From contig CM067067.1 in assembly GCA_033980235.1 (NCBI GenBank), positions 17,073,239-17,137,238 on the forward strand: a stretch of DNA of 64,000 bases, read 5' to 3'. This document shows, piece after piece, positions 13,560 through 25,600 of this stretch (position 1 is the first letter of the stretch; every line of letters begins with the position of its first letter). Source of the stretch: Diadema setosum. Taxonomy: Eukaryota > Echinodermata > Echinoidea > Diadematoida > Diadematidae. The notes under the pieces are model-generated. The model worked only from the letters and a program-made list of their open reading frames with translations. It ran no database searches and was not told the DNA's origin. A program made the position numbers and the translations under genes.

Positions 13560-14260
13560 AAGCAGAATAAACATTAAGCAGACTAGCTTTAGCAAGGAGA
13601 AACATAATTATTTGAGTTTATCAAGGGTACCAGTATTCCTATAAAGCATAATAATGAATAAGTAACATGGGATTTCCGGCATAAATCAATATCAATGAGA
13701 AGTCCTAAAAGTGTTACACAATCAACTTGCTTTAATTCGATATTATAAATCTTGATGTTATGAAGCATTTTATAAAGATTGTTATTAAAAAAGCAAATAG
13801 TGTGTTTTATCTATATTGAGAGATATTGGCATATTATATATATTCAAGACATCAAAAGGTGAAATTCTTCAATGAGAGCATTAGAATTACTGTGTGAAGT
13901 ACGGATTGGAGTCATTTGCAAAGCATGTGAAGGAAAAAAATCCGCAGAGAGTAAGGAAGGTGATCATTAAAAATACAATAGTGGAACCCTATACAATAGG
14001 ACGCCACATGAAATTAATTTCAACTGAGAATTACGGCGATTTATGATCACAAATGGTTTTCTGTTGAATCTTAAAACCACGGTAAAGCTTTCCCACATAT
14101 TTCACAGTATCGTAGTTTACATAGATCAAAATAAATCTGTCCAACTGTGTCGAACGCCTTGAAAAATGAAAATAAACGTCACAAGTGTGGGAAACATCTG
14201 CTTTGTGGATAAGAGGGAGTAAAGCGTTTTTATAGAAACACAAAAACAAGCGTATGACTA
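13560..14260 (-). pseudogene. Degenerate reverse transcriptase fragment (CR1-like)
   Basis: Conceptual translation of the minus strand, with several frameshifts and stops, retains a recognisable non-LTR reverse transcriptase order: an FxFSR..LDRFILI segment (cf. FSKAFDTVDH), then FFSFTCFANDSN (a changed FADD catalytic box), then SLNIDKTHYLLF and a VTLLGLLIDIDL segment (cf. FLGVxID). This order is typical of CR1/Jockey-type elements. The frame is destroyed and no intact protein can be made. Boundaries are approximate. Confidence 0.55.
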
Positions 14261-14361
14261 GTATTGCTATAGGAAACATCTAAGTCTTCCGAAGACAAAG
14301 TGTTACGTATCTGTATTGCTTTTCTTGTATTGGATATATGACTGAAAAAGCTGCTACCACA

Positions 14362-14426
14362 AAAATCACCATAGTCAAGCTATGATGCGACAGTAAGTCG
14401 CATCATAGCTTGGCTATGGTGATTTT
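14362..14426. repeat. 30-bp-arm hairpin with 5-nt loop
   Basis: Arm 14362-14391 (AAAATCACCATAGTCAAGCT..) is followed by loop AGTAA (14392-14396) and arm 14397-14426, its reverse complement apart from one position that would pair as G-U in RNA. No gene or TIR element explains it. Confidence 0.85.
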
Positions 14427-14816
14427 AGTACATGTTAACCTTTGCAATAAAGGAATTCAAAAGTATACACGCAAACAATGTTATTTCCTCGCTACATGCC
14501 CTTATGTTGACATTTATTGTTCTCTGAACTTTATAATATGTCAGGGGAACATGTCTTTTGATGAAATATGGAACGTTCATCAATCAATCTTCAAACAACC
14601 ACTCACAGTTGTCATAACTTACCCCAATCTAACTTCGACGTGTTTGCGTTTGTGTAATTGAGTCAATAAACGTCACACTCTAATACGCCTCGTTTCGATT
14701 GCTTCCTTCAAATATCATAGTTCACCCATCCAACACTCCTTACAAATCAGCTTTACCTTAATGTGCATTACTCAGTATACAGTACAAAAAAATCGTATAT
14801 TTTTAAGTTTCTTTAA

Positions 14817-15441
14817 AGGGGTATTACGGTACAGATAAAAGTTAGTTTGAAAAGAAAGAGTAAAGCATGACAAGCACAACAGTGAATATTTAGTCAAAAT
14901 CTGATTAAAAATAAGGAAGTTATGGAATTTCCAAGATTGCCATTTTTTTTTTTTTTGCTAAACAGTTCTCGAACAGTTGGTATGAATATGTAAATGAGTG
15001 AGCTGATGATGTAATCATCTCACAATTTTCCATTTATTGTTTACAAAAAAAAATGTCGAAAAGTTTCTGTTATCAAAGAGTAAAATGCAATGTTCTTTAT
15101 TGTTGAATAAATTTGAAATAATGATCAGTCAGATGTAACAGTATTTGAGACTGGGGCATAATTGCGTTTGAACAAAAACAAAAGGAAATTTAAACATTTT
15201 AAGTAAAAAACTGTATAGCAAGTTGTGAAGGGCTGACGTCATCAATTCACTGTTTCAATATTCATATCGACTGTTCAAGAACAAATTCGTAAAAATTAGC
15301 GAAACTTGATCACAGCTCCATAACTTCTTTTATTTTCATCTAATTTTGATCAAATTTTCTTTATTTTTCTTAGAACATTTTGTACTCATTCTTTTCAGAC
15401 TTACTTTTTACTGGTCCCGATTTTTTTTTCTTTAAAGTCCC
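14817..15441. mobile_element. Fold-back inverted-repeat element
   Basis: The ends CTTTAAAGGGG and CTTTAAAGTCCC are inverted. Alignable inverted words run inward (GTTTGAAAAGAAAGAGTA near 14846 against the complement of TACTCATTCTTTTCAGAC near 15392). Deeper arms share GAACAGTT..TATGAATAT and ATATTCATAT..ACTGTTC with TGA(T/C)GTxATC. The arms are diverged, so the element is old. No coding capacity. A related arm pair lies at 31266-31585. Confidence 0.6.
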
Positions 15442-15629
15442 ATTCCACTCCATGTCCAAGTGAGCTTTGAAAGAATGGCATCAGACAAGCAGAATGGGAG
15501 AAAGTAATGCATCATAATCGGTCATGTAGTATAGCAAACCATGATGGAAATTTCCCAGTTTCACAATGTTGTTTTCTCGAGACAGTCAATAATTATCAAC
15601 AATTTACACAAACACATTGCGTAATTACA

Positions 15630-15654
15630 TACACACACACACACACACACACAC

Positions 15655-15692
<38 letters not shown>

Positions 15693-15715
15693 TTGTATAT
15701 ATATATATTTATATA
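15630..15715. repeat. (AC)n(TA)n compound microsatellite
   Basis: An AC tract (15630-15655) runs directly into a TA tract (15656-15687) and further TA-rich sequence. The surrounding 15442-16527 region holds no recognisable gene. Confidence 0.9.
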
Positions 15716-16527
15716 ATATACATACAGTATATACATATATAGATTGGAGGTAATATTTTCTTACAAAGCAATAGGAGAGTTGAGAGGTGACGATCTTCAT
15801 CATGTTATGACTATAATGAGTTGCAAATTTTATGGTTGCAAACAAACCATACTTCGATGAAAACGTGGAATAATATCTTTATTGTATATAAAATGAATTT
15901 AGTAAATGCATGAATATTTCGTAAAACACATCAGTGAAGTTTGAGGAAAATCGGACGATCAGTTCGAAGGTTATGATTTTTTTTTCTTTCAAGTTTCGGT
16001 GCCGCCATCACTGCATGAGAAGACAACAATTCATAAATGGACAACTACATGGCTGTATAGTACAACAAATATAAAGAGAATCCAAGAAAAAAGTTTTTAT
16101 GAAAAGTACACATAATTATTCCCTCCTCTTGACACTTGCAAAGGTTAAGGGAAATATGATTTCCTCCTGTTTTCAGAAAGAGATAAGTCAAGTGCCCTTC
16201 AATTATGCTAGACAAATGAAAATATGTTGATTTAATAACAAAGGAGGGCAAGGCGGTTTTTTTCTTTGTAAGTATTCGACATTGATGCCTTTCTTCAGAT
16301 TTGATAATACACACTGTATATCATTTGATATACAAAATCATAGCTTTTTATCATATCATATTTCATGAGCTTTATACTTGTTAATCAGGGTTGACGATTA
16401 TGTTTTGTCTTTCCCATGTCCAGCTCTTGCTGAACTTAGGCAACACAAAACGTTGTGCACATGATGGTGATTATGATTCGAGTGGCTTTACGGAATTTGT
16501 GAGAGGGGACGTGTCAGCGGTGTGAAG

Positions 16528-19034
16528 ATGAATAGCCAGGGGGAGCGGCTGGCCAAGTGCCTCTTTCTGCTAATGACCGTCACCATGTGTTCCATGTTCT
16601 TTGCAGCCAAATCCATATTGCGTGAGTTTCGTATGAATTTTTTTTTTAATTGATGAACTATACGTCTCTTCATCTTTTTCTACAACATTTACCAGCAACC
16701 TATACACACTTTTCCTTCCTACAGAGACCGGAAGCTTAACGCAGGAAAGACATGCGATGTCCTCTTTGTAAATTCTGTACATCAATTAATAAGTGTTTTG
16801 ATGTACACAAACTGGCTAATGCTACAGTCACACACGCCGGATTTCGAATCGGGTCCATAAGGAATTAAAACCGTATAGGCCCGGTTCGAGCCGTAGAGAC
16901 CCGCATTGACCCGCATCGTAACCCGTGTCAATTCCTGATGGATTCCGGGGGCTACGATACGGCGTGAAAAATTTTTGGTCATGTTCAAAATTTTCTCACG
17001 GATTTCAATTCCATATTGATATCCGAATTGACCCGGTTCGAACCGCATTGACTCGCATCGACCCGCTGCAACCCGCAGCGTAAAACAGTATGGACCCTTG
17101 CCGTAAATCGCATTGCAGTCATGTAACGGATGATGACAAGGTTTACATCCGGGTCGGTACGGGTCGATAGGAGTCGAAAAGGATTCAGTGAAGGATCTAA
17201 AGCGGATTTTTATACGGTTCAATACGGTTCAATACGGGCCTATACCTCTCTAACCGGGTCGATACGGTTTTAATTCCTCGTGGACCCTGTTCGAAATCCG
17301 GCCGTGTGTAACTGTAGCATAAATTACCCTCCATTCCGGGACTAATCCGGCTCATTGATCAAATCCGTTTTGTGACCCGGCCGCGTATGACTGTAGCATT
17401 CTCTATAGATAGCACAATCCTAGCCTATACATCCAAACGTTGTGTTTGTGTGCTCAGATACATTGGGGCTGTTCGTTATTCCAAAGGTCCGTTGATCCAG
17501 AGGATGAAATATGGTTCGTTATTCCGAAACACTGTGTGACTGCAAATGAAATCCCACTCATCACCATCCTGAAGGATGAATTGGTAACAACAACAAAAAT
17601 CTTTCGAAGTTCTTAGATATTTGTCATAGTTGGTAATCGCTGCAATTTCCGTATGTAAAACGCATTAATTTGTGTCATATTGGAAGTGCGCTATCTAAAA
17701 AGACTGTCCATTGTATACCATTTACTCTTCTCCCTTACTTCCTTTTTAATCTAGCAGGCAATCATGAACTCATCAAGAGTTATGTGGTGTCCTCTCATCA
17801 AATGGGAATTGCCAGATATGTTACTATCGCTGTTCTTCCAGCAATTCCACAAATCGACGAGTCCATCTGGTCGACAATTTCGAATAATGCCTCCGTTACA
17901 AACGGACAGCTTCCCCTAACAACGGAACGATCGAAAAACCGGCAAATATTGAATCTTGAAGGTAAACCCGGCAACCCTGGGGATGTTAGTCAGCGTGACG
18001 AAAGCGACAAGATACGAGATAACGAAGGAGACCATGCCGCCAATGTTCCAGTGACAAAGAAACAGCACCCCTTGAAGAAAGTGGATGATGACCGCAATAC
18101 GCCTTTCCAACGACTTCAGGTTGTCATAGTAACAACCAAGAGATCGGGTTCCTCTTTCGTTGGGGATTTGTTCAGTTCAAATCCAAATATTTTCTATATG
18201 TTTGAGCCATTGTATCGTATAACATTTGACGCTCTCGCCCATCTCCTGCCGAAATCAGTGCCAATCGCAAAGCTTTCATTCAGCATCTGGAATCACACGC
18301 TGAGATGCAACTACTCCACCACATATCCACCTCCCGGCGAATGGCTGTCCACCTTGAAGAAACATAAAATAGACCCCTGCAAATATGTTAACGGCACGAG
18401 CGTTCCGAGCGCGCACTGTCCACTCTTAAGTAAGCCTCTTGCAAAAAGAGCGGGGCGAGCTCTTTCTTTGTTTTGTGCTGATCATCCTGTCACTGTCCTG
18501 AAGACCATCAGAGTCATGGATATCGAGGAGCTGCGACCCTTCTTGGAAGATCCAGGCCTAAATGTGAAGATCCTTCATCTCGTACGCGACCCCCGTGCCG
18601 TCATGGACTCGCGACTGAGGCTCGTCGAAGTCAACTCTGATCTCATCCGGCGTAGAGGGAGAGGCGCGGACGAGGTTCTGGATCTGTGTCAACACATGGA
18701 GCGAAATATCAGGTACCGCGACAGCCCGCCCTCATGGCTGCGTGGCAAATACGTCATGGTTCGCTTTGAGGATGTCGCCAGTAACCCAGTGGACGAAACC
18801 AGACGCATCTACCGGAAGCTTGGACTGCCTCTGCATGCGGACGTTGTCACGTGGATCGGCAGGAACACCCGCACAGCTGAAGAGGAAAACGATCCGTTCT
18901 CACGAACGAGAAATTCTACAGAGGTTTTAAGTGCCTGGCAGAGGACACTACCCGCTCAGACAAGGAAGAATATAGAATCAAGGTGCCATCACTTACTCGA
19001 GAAATTATCATACAATACTAGTATATTGCAATGA
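16528..19034 (+). CDS. Carbohydrate sulfotransferase, CHST (GlcNAc/Gal/GalNAc 6-O) family
   Basis: Two exons, 16528-16621 and 17758-19034, join in phase 1 to 456 aa. Exon 1 encodes a short basic N-terminus followed by a hydrophobic stretch (about residues 10-27), a type II Golgi signal anchor. A low-complexity stem follows. The catalytic domain starts with the 5'-phosphosulfate-binding motif TTKRSGSSF (157-165), and LVRDPRAV (306-313) is the 3'-phosphate-binding motif. The family moves sulfate from PAPS to carbohydrate chains in the Golgi lumen, and length is as expected. Several N-x-S/T sites are present. The acceptor TAGCAG is a NAGNAG site, so one residue may be optional (Pro-Gly versus Arg at the junction). 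The substrate cannot be told from sequence. AATAAA at 19068-19073 is a likely poly(A) signal. Confidence 0.92.
16820..17319. mobile_element. TIR element (MITE) in sulfotransferase intron 1, TSD TAA
   Basis: The left end TGCTACAGTCACACACGCCG and the right end CGGCCGTGTGTAACTGTAGCA are long inverted repeats extending about 55 bp. Flanking TAA at 16817-16819 and 17320-17322 fits the 3-bp TWA duplication of PIF/Harbinger elements. The body is a field of GACCCG/CGGGTC and TACGG/CCGTA words in both orientations. No transposase. A separate partial end, CCGCGTATGACTGTAGCAT, lies at about 17381-17399. Confidence 0.8.
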
Positions 19035-19067
19035 TAGATTGTATCTATATCCACCTTCCTTGTAACA

Positions 19068-19073
19068 AATAAA
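19068..19073 (+). terminator. Poly(A) signal AATAAA of the sulfotransferase gene
   Basis: Canonical hexamer 34 nt after the stop codon. The neighbouring retroelement tail starts about 90 bp further on. Confidence 0.6.
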
Positions 19074-20133
19074 CAGAAAAACTCGGACTTTGACGACAAC
19101 ATAAAATATATGATAATGAATATGGCAGACGGGCTGTACTGTATGTCTACAGCATTTGCACCAGTATTTGATCTGATTTGGTTTGATTTGATTTATTGAT
19201 TCCTGTATTATCATTGTATATGAACATACATGTACATGTATATATACATACATTGTTGGAGCCATACATAACATTATACATAAACATCAGTTGTTAACAC
19301 AAATTTTTATCTTTATGCTTTTACGTAATGTACAGCAGAAACGTTTCAGCAATACAACCGTACAATGAGTAATACAGTCGGGCTACATCTTAAGCGTGGC
19401 TTGATTTGAGTGCAGCCCTCGTACATAATACACATATAAAAAATAGGAGGGGGGGGGGGATGACTTGCGTAGAGATAGGATAGAAGAAAGGAGACAAAAT
19501 ATTTTCTCACCGAGGTATACAGGTGAACAGTTACAGTTCATGGTTGGTTACACGATTACATAATAGATGAAATGCGGTGATATTTCTACGAAGGAATTTC
19601 GTGTATTATACACTAACAATGACATCGAAATTATTGATATCGAGAGAGTAATATTGTTTTTACAGCTTCCCTAAAAGAGTACATGGACTTTAAACTTCGA
19701 ATTTCAGAAGGAAGAGAGTTCCAAACATCGGGTCCGGTGTGTCTGATAGATTTTAAAGACAACACTGTTTTAGGATTATATAAATGAAATTTATCAGATT
19801 GTCTTGTGGGATAAGAATGTATGTCCTTGTTTAATTGAAATAATGAGAAGAAAGAAGATGGTAACTGACCATTATGTAAGCGAAACATAAAGAGTGAATC
19901 CTGCAAAAAAAAAAATAATGTCATTTACCTTGAGTGTTTAAATTTTGCGAATAAAGGATCTGAATGGTCTCGATAACCTGAGTTGGTGCACACACGTATA
20001 GCTTCCTTTTGTAGAAGTATATCAATGTGACTTTTTGAAGTAAATTTTGTTGCCCATGCAATTTTGCAATATAAAATGTACGATAATATCAACGAGTTAT
20101 ATAACATAAATAATTCTTAGGGACATAGTACTT

Positions 20134-20977
20134 AAGCTTATGGAATGCATACTTAGGGACTTTTTTAGCTTGTTCAATCTGAAAAAGTCCCCAAGTGTGC
20201 ATATTATGTAATACAAGAAAAATGTACCTCAGGATGACCGTTATGAATATTGGAAAAGAAATGTAACAATTCCACCAGACTTAAATTGGGAAGTGGTTCA
20301 TAATGTGAATTTCAAGTGTTCAATCGATACTCGTTTACGCTCTTTTTATTTTAAATTTTTTCATAAAGCTATTGCTTTAAATGATTTTTTGTTTAAGATA
20401 AAGAGAAAAGATTCGCCTAACTGTAGCTTTTGTGGAATATTACCTGAAACAATAATTATTCATTTGTTTTGCGAGTGTAATGTAGTAATGCCTTTATGGA
20501 ATGATTTGTTGCAAATAATTTTAAAACATGATAGTGATTTTAGTCTGGATATTTTCAAGAAAATGTTTTGAGTTTCTTCAGATAAATTCTTATCTTTTTT
20601 GTTTTTGTCGTTAAAATATTTCATTTATATATGTAAATTTAAAAACATTAGACCCAATTTGAATTTTTTAAGTTACATTTGAAAATTAAGAAAGAAACAG
20701 AGTATTATGTGGCTAAGAAACGAGGTAAACTTCATCTTCACTTTAAGAAATGGAAATTTGAGTTGTAAAACCCAGTAAATGCTTAACATAGACTGTATTT
20801 GTTAGGGTAGAACATGCAAGATGTTATACTGGTGACTACGTTTTTATGTCTTATTGATGATCTTATTTTCATTTTTATTTTTTGTTCCATATGTTCATAA
20901 TTATTGTGTAATTTGTATTGTTTGTAATCAAGAAAATCAATAAAACATACAAATACAAAAAAAAAAAAGCTTATGGA
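20134..20977. repeat. 11-bp target-site duplication (AAGCTTATGGA)
   Basis: Perfect direct repeats at 20134-20144 and 20967-20977 bracket the nested element. Removal of the insert with one copy restores continuity of the surrounding reverse-transcriptase alignment. Confidence 0.85.
20145..20966 (+). mobile_element. Nested 5'-truncated L1/Tx1-like retrotransposon 3' end
   Basis: The only long frame (about 20293-20568) encodes the C-terminal reverse-transcriptase-associated zinc-binding region: CSFCGILPETIIIHLFCEC, an xxCxxC..HxxxxC arrangement, followed by a PLWNDLL segment. It ends with AATAAAAC and an A tract (20956-20968). AAGCTTATGGA at 20134-20144 and again at 20967-20977 is an 11-bp target-site duplication, so the insertion borders are well defined. 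It lies opposite to the CR1-like host element, whose frame resumes on the other side. Confidence 0.85.
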
Positions 20978-22491
20978 GTATACCAACGTTACGAGACACT
21001 TTATCAGAGATGTATTGCACATGAGTGTTCCATTTCATATTTTCATTTATATAAATTCCGAGAAATTTGATGCTTTCTTTTTGTTCCAATGGTATACCAT
21101 CCACCATAATATTCAAATGTTGCATTTCATTTCTATGAAACTATGAAAATAAATGAAATTTGTCTTTTTTTAAGTTGAGTGATAATCTATTACTCTTAAA
21201 CAATGTAGATAATTTCGGTAAATCAGTATTAAGAGTTCTTAGGAGGGAATGAAAATCAGAATTGGAACAGAATACGTTGGTGTCATCGGCAAGCATAATA
21301 TATTGCAGTAACATAGATACGTTTGAAATATCATTTATATACACTAGAAATAGTAGCGGTCCCAATATGGATCCTTGTGGGACGCCATACATTGTGTAGG
21401 TAATACTCCAGAGTTAACAGATTCATAGTACACATATTGCTTTCTATTCGATAAGCAATCTTTAAACCATTCTAGTGGAATGCCACGAACTCCATAGCAA
21501 TGCAATTTATGTATAGTGTGGTAAGAGTGTCGAATGCCTTGCTTCAGGTCCATGAAAACACCAATCACGCCAATTACATGTTTTGTTCAGCTAAGGCAGT
21601 CGACACTCTATCGTACAATTGGGCTAGTGCCATATCTGCAAGAATAAAATTTTCTGAAACCATATTTGTCTTGTTTAGGTATATCATTCTGGATCAAAAA
21701 ATCATACAGTCTGTTATAAACGAGCCTTTCTATTACCTTAGACGTGTTAGAAAGACTAGGAAGAATAGAGATAGGACGGTAATTTGATACAAGAGAGGAG
21801 TCGTCTTTTTTGTATATTGGAATAACTTTTGCAATTTTACATGCGTTCGGAAATATACCAGTTGAGAGGGACGTTACAAATATGTACTAGAGGTGTCAAT
21901 ATACTACCAACAATTTGTTTTTAAAAAGACGTGCTCATTTCATCATGACAAATTTGTATGACTTGATTTCAATGAATGTACAATGTCAAGGATTTCACTA
22001 TAATCTGTTGGTTTAAAAAACATTGAATTATCATTTGACATACCTAAATACTGCGAGAATTCTGTATGTGTGGGATCTATTTTTGAAGCTTGACTAGGAC
22101 CTATATTAACAAAGGACTTATATTAACGAAGTATAGGCTGGTGATATTTAGCGTAATTAAAATACCAGAAACAGACAACAGAAAGGAATCTTAGCTTATG
22201 CAGGTCTTTCTGTCTTATGTATTCTGTCACATTTCCGATTCGAAATAAATTCATAGTGCCGTGTCATTCAACTACATAGTTTGAAACAGAACTTAGGTGC
22301 AAACATTGTCATTTGAATAACGAATATGATATTGGGGTAATACGTATACACATACGCAATTTGTAATACATAATCATAATTTACATTATTTGCATTATTA
22401 CGATTACATCAGGGAATTATCGATTAGGTTTTTCTCTGAGTTCCTTTAGAGTGCTAGGGTTAGCTTTTTCCGACTTGGCTCCACGAAGAAA

Positions 22492-22494
<3 letters not shown>

Positions 22495-22532
<38 letters not shown>

Positions 22533-22616
22533 GTGTGTGTATGCATGTGTGTATCAATATAATATAATATAATATCATATCATATCATATCATATCATAT
22601 CATATCATATCATATT
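22495..22616. repeat. (TA)n then (ATATC)n microsatellites
   Basis: TA tract at about 22495-22527, a short TG-rich spacer, then at least eight ATATC units ending at about 22616. Confidence 0.9.
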
Positions 22617-25600
22617 ATTTACTTTAGAATACATTGTAGATAATCTATGTATGATTTATCCAATTTATCCAATTTTGTTTCTATTTCTCGTCTCGTTTTA
22701 TCATGACATTCAGCAATAAGGGCTTTACCTTGCAGTCATAATTATGAGTAATTGAAATTCATTTTCTAATGAAACTAATACAGGTTAACTAAAAATGAGT
22801 GGAAGGATTCGTCATTGTCGACTTCATTACTTTGCATTTAAAACAAAGTACAATTGAATTTTGGTACACCTTTATCATATTGGTTGTAACCATTTACGTA
22901 AAATATTGTTTTCGCAAAGCATATTATGTATCAGACTGGCCAAGTTCTCCCATTGTCTTCTGTGTGAACATAAAACTTAGCCGACTGAAGAATTAGTTGA
23001 TTATTAGTTAATCATCACATTACAAGGTATATTCGTTGTTTATAGCCTTGTGGCTTTTGACAAAATTAATCAATACATAATACTGATGCCATACAAATGC
23101 ATGGATAATATACCAGCATGTTCACTAACATGCATACATGTATACATACATTTATATACCAACATGTAGATATGTATGCATACATAGACTCTTCTATAGA
23201 TCATGCTATATAATACTAAATATAACACACACAAAAATTTGGATTTTTTTTATTCTCACCAAGAGCATTATCTATTTATTTATTTATTTGCATTCTTGTT
23301 CAGTCATTCATTCACTGTTATCTCCTTGTTAGTGTTCATTCAGTAGCATGTAAAGGAAGGAGACTATCAAAGGGAAATCCCCGTGCAGTTACTGCAATGA
23401 CGCACCACTGTCTCGTAATTTGCATACGATGCTCGTCATCATAAGATGACCAGCATAACGTTCTTGAACGGAGATTGAAGACAATTTTGCAAACATTACA
23501 TTCAGCTGTATGGCGATGTGGCGTGTTTTTACTGAAAACAAAAACAATAAAAACGCTGACCCCTTATTTTTGACAGATAACAATATACATATATATTTAT
23601 ATATTGAGAATAATGAGGTGCCGAAGGGCGAGTATATCATTATGATAATGAGTCATTCCTAAATAGAGAACACAGCTTCAAGAGGGACCGGAATCGGACA
23701 TTCCGCCTGCTACATGTTATTGTTGTGAAGCGCCACTCGCCATGATTGCGGTGTGTCCTGTACACACTCTGTATATAATTTCATAAACACGGGAGAATGC
23801 AGTGCAAGTTTTACATGCGTGTTACTGTTCACTGAAAGAGAATTTCATTTCGGAAGCACTATCTGCCTCCGTAATATCATATTACACGCTTCGCTCTGTT
23901 TCGCCTCGTCCAGCCGCCTATGATTATGAGCACGTTGATGAAAGGCGGAGCAAGAAGGCACGTCGCGTAAAGGCAAATAGCTCCTTTCGCGTAGATCGAA
24001 ATCTTCCAGCGAATACGATTTTCTGCGTACATACACCCATGTACTGTGTGCGGTGTATTTCTTGCGGCGGCTGCGCCAGTGTTCCGGCATGAAAGCAGAA
24101 CCTTTCGATAACTGGAGCATGGCTACCTGCTTGCCGTCCGGCCATTTCCTGAGGATTTCTGTAAGCTCTTTCCTTCCCATTATTATTTACCTACACTACA
24201 GTACACTATAAGAGAGGGCAATATCAGTGTTGTGGCGTTCGATAGCTTCTGTACATAGGGCCTACTTACGCGGAAATATGTTCACTTAAAACACAGAGAG
24301 GGAAGGGGATAGAGAGATATGTCCAGCAGTTTTATCACAGCGAACACGTTTAAGATTAAGGTAAATTAATTTCAAAAAGGCTTGTTTGCCAAAGTAGAAG
24401 AAAAGGTAAATTACGCTCTATATCTTAGTTTGGTAACATCCACCTCATGGTGATTCTCCTATATGTAGGTAGATGGAGAAAATGATTAGTGGGGAAAACA
24501 TTTAGGCTATCTATGGTACGATCGAATTACAAGTAAAGCACTGGTTATGGAGTAGGCCTAATTATTAGAATATAAGAGGAAAACACGTGAATAGCACAGG
24601 ATGGAGACACTGATTAGCATCAATGATGATTGGTCTCCTAGTGACATTTTTAAGTGACAGTAACTCCTCGCAGGATCATAGGGATGAGGAATAAGAATGT
24701 TTTCAAAATTCATAACAAATCACAATGAACGAGGATGATAACACTATCAGCTTCACATGAGTGTCCCTGTTTGGGTGCTCAAGGAAGCAGAACAAAAGAA
24801 GAAAGCATGCATAGATTCTACACAGGTAGTATAATGACATTACTACTTTACTGGAATAATATAATTTGAGCCTCTTATATGTCATCATCCTTGTTCAGCG
24901 TAAATGTTTTAGGTTTTTCAGGGTATCGGTTTATCTGCTCATAAATTTCACAAATTTATACAAGGCACTAGATTCATTAACTACATATGTATAGATATAA
25001 TTACCGATAATATGAAATTATAAACATCGTCTGGAATGCCCCTTTAACGAGTAAAAAATACGGAAATGGCAAAGGCCGGCATTTCACCTAAATAAGCATT
25101 GTGTTGCCATGCACATGTTCCGGGTCAGTCATAATATTTCCTGACATCTTTGAAAGCACAATGATTGGTTGTAGGCCACCCTAATGTCGTAAAGTTATTC
25201 ATCGCTATGGCAAACACCAGTGCTTATGTTTATATTTGGAAGCGCATTGGGTGAAATACAAACACGCAATGAACGGAGACGCAATTGTAAATGACATACA
25301 AATAACACAAAAAACAAAAGCGTATGCTGCAATATCGCGACAGTTCTCAGACGTATATAAACGGGAGAGTCGGTCTACAGTATATGCGGAAGACCTGGCT
25401 CGTGCAATGGCTTTGTGACATACACGTGACCGTGACATGCACGTGACTAATTACCACAAATCTTTTTATAACAGTGAATTTTTATTCAGTATTGTTATAT
25501 AACATGTCGGTAGTAGTGTTATAGCAGCGTTGTACTGCCTTATATGGTGATAGTGCACAGCTATGCTCTTAAAGTGCAGAGTTTTGCAAAACCCTTCTGC

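Larger units (their letters stand above)
19160..22140 (-). mobile_element. 5'-truncated CR1/Jockey-like non-LTR retrotransposon, broken
   Basis: Read on the minus strand from about 22130 downward, conserved reverse transcriptase blocks appear in order: NYRPISILPSLS and VIERLVYNRL (about 21700-21790), FMDLKQGI..HKLHCYG (about 21480-21560), GVPQGSILGPLLFLVYIND (about 21330-21390), LADDTNVF (about 21280), FLGIYINENMKW (about 21040-21070), then the thumb segment ending ..PDVWNSLPSEIRSLKS near 19690-19730. Frameshifts and stops break the frame, so it is not functional. The 3' end carries AAATC-type short tandem tail units at about 19165-19200, typical of CR1-related elements. The 5' part is missing. 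A second element (20145-20966) interrupts it. Confidence 0.85.

Noticed and set aside
16880..17060. GGTTCGAGCC and GGTTCGAACC, resembling tRNA B boxes
   Set aside because: They belong to the GACCCG-type word array of the TIR element; no A box at proper spacing and no cloverleaf.
25205..25438. Overlapping open frames on both strands
   Set aside because: No motif and no splice support; likely chance in a slightly GC-richer patch.
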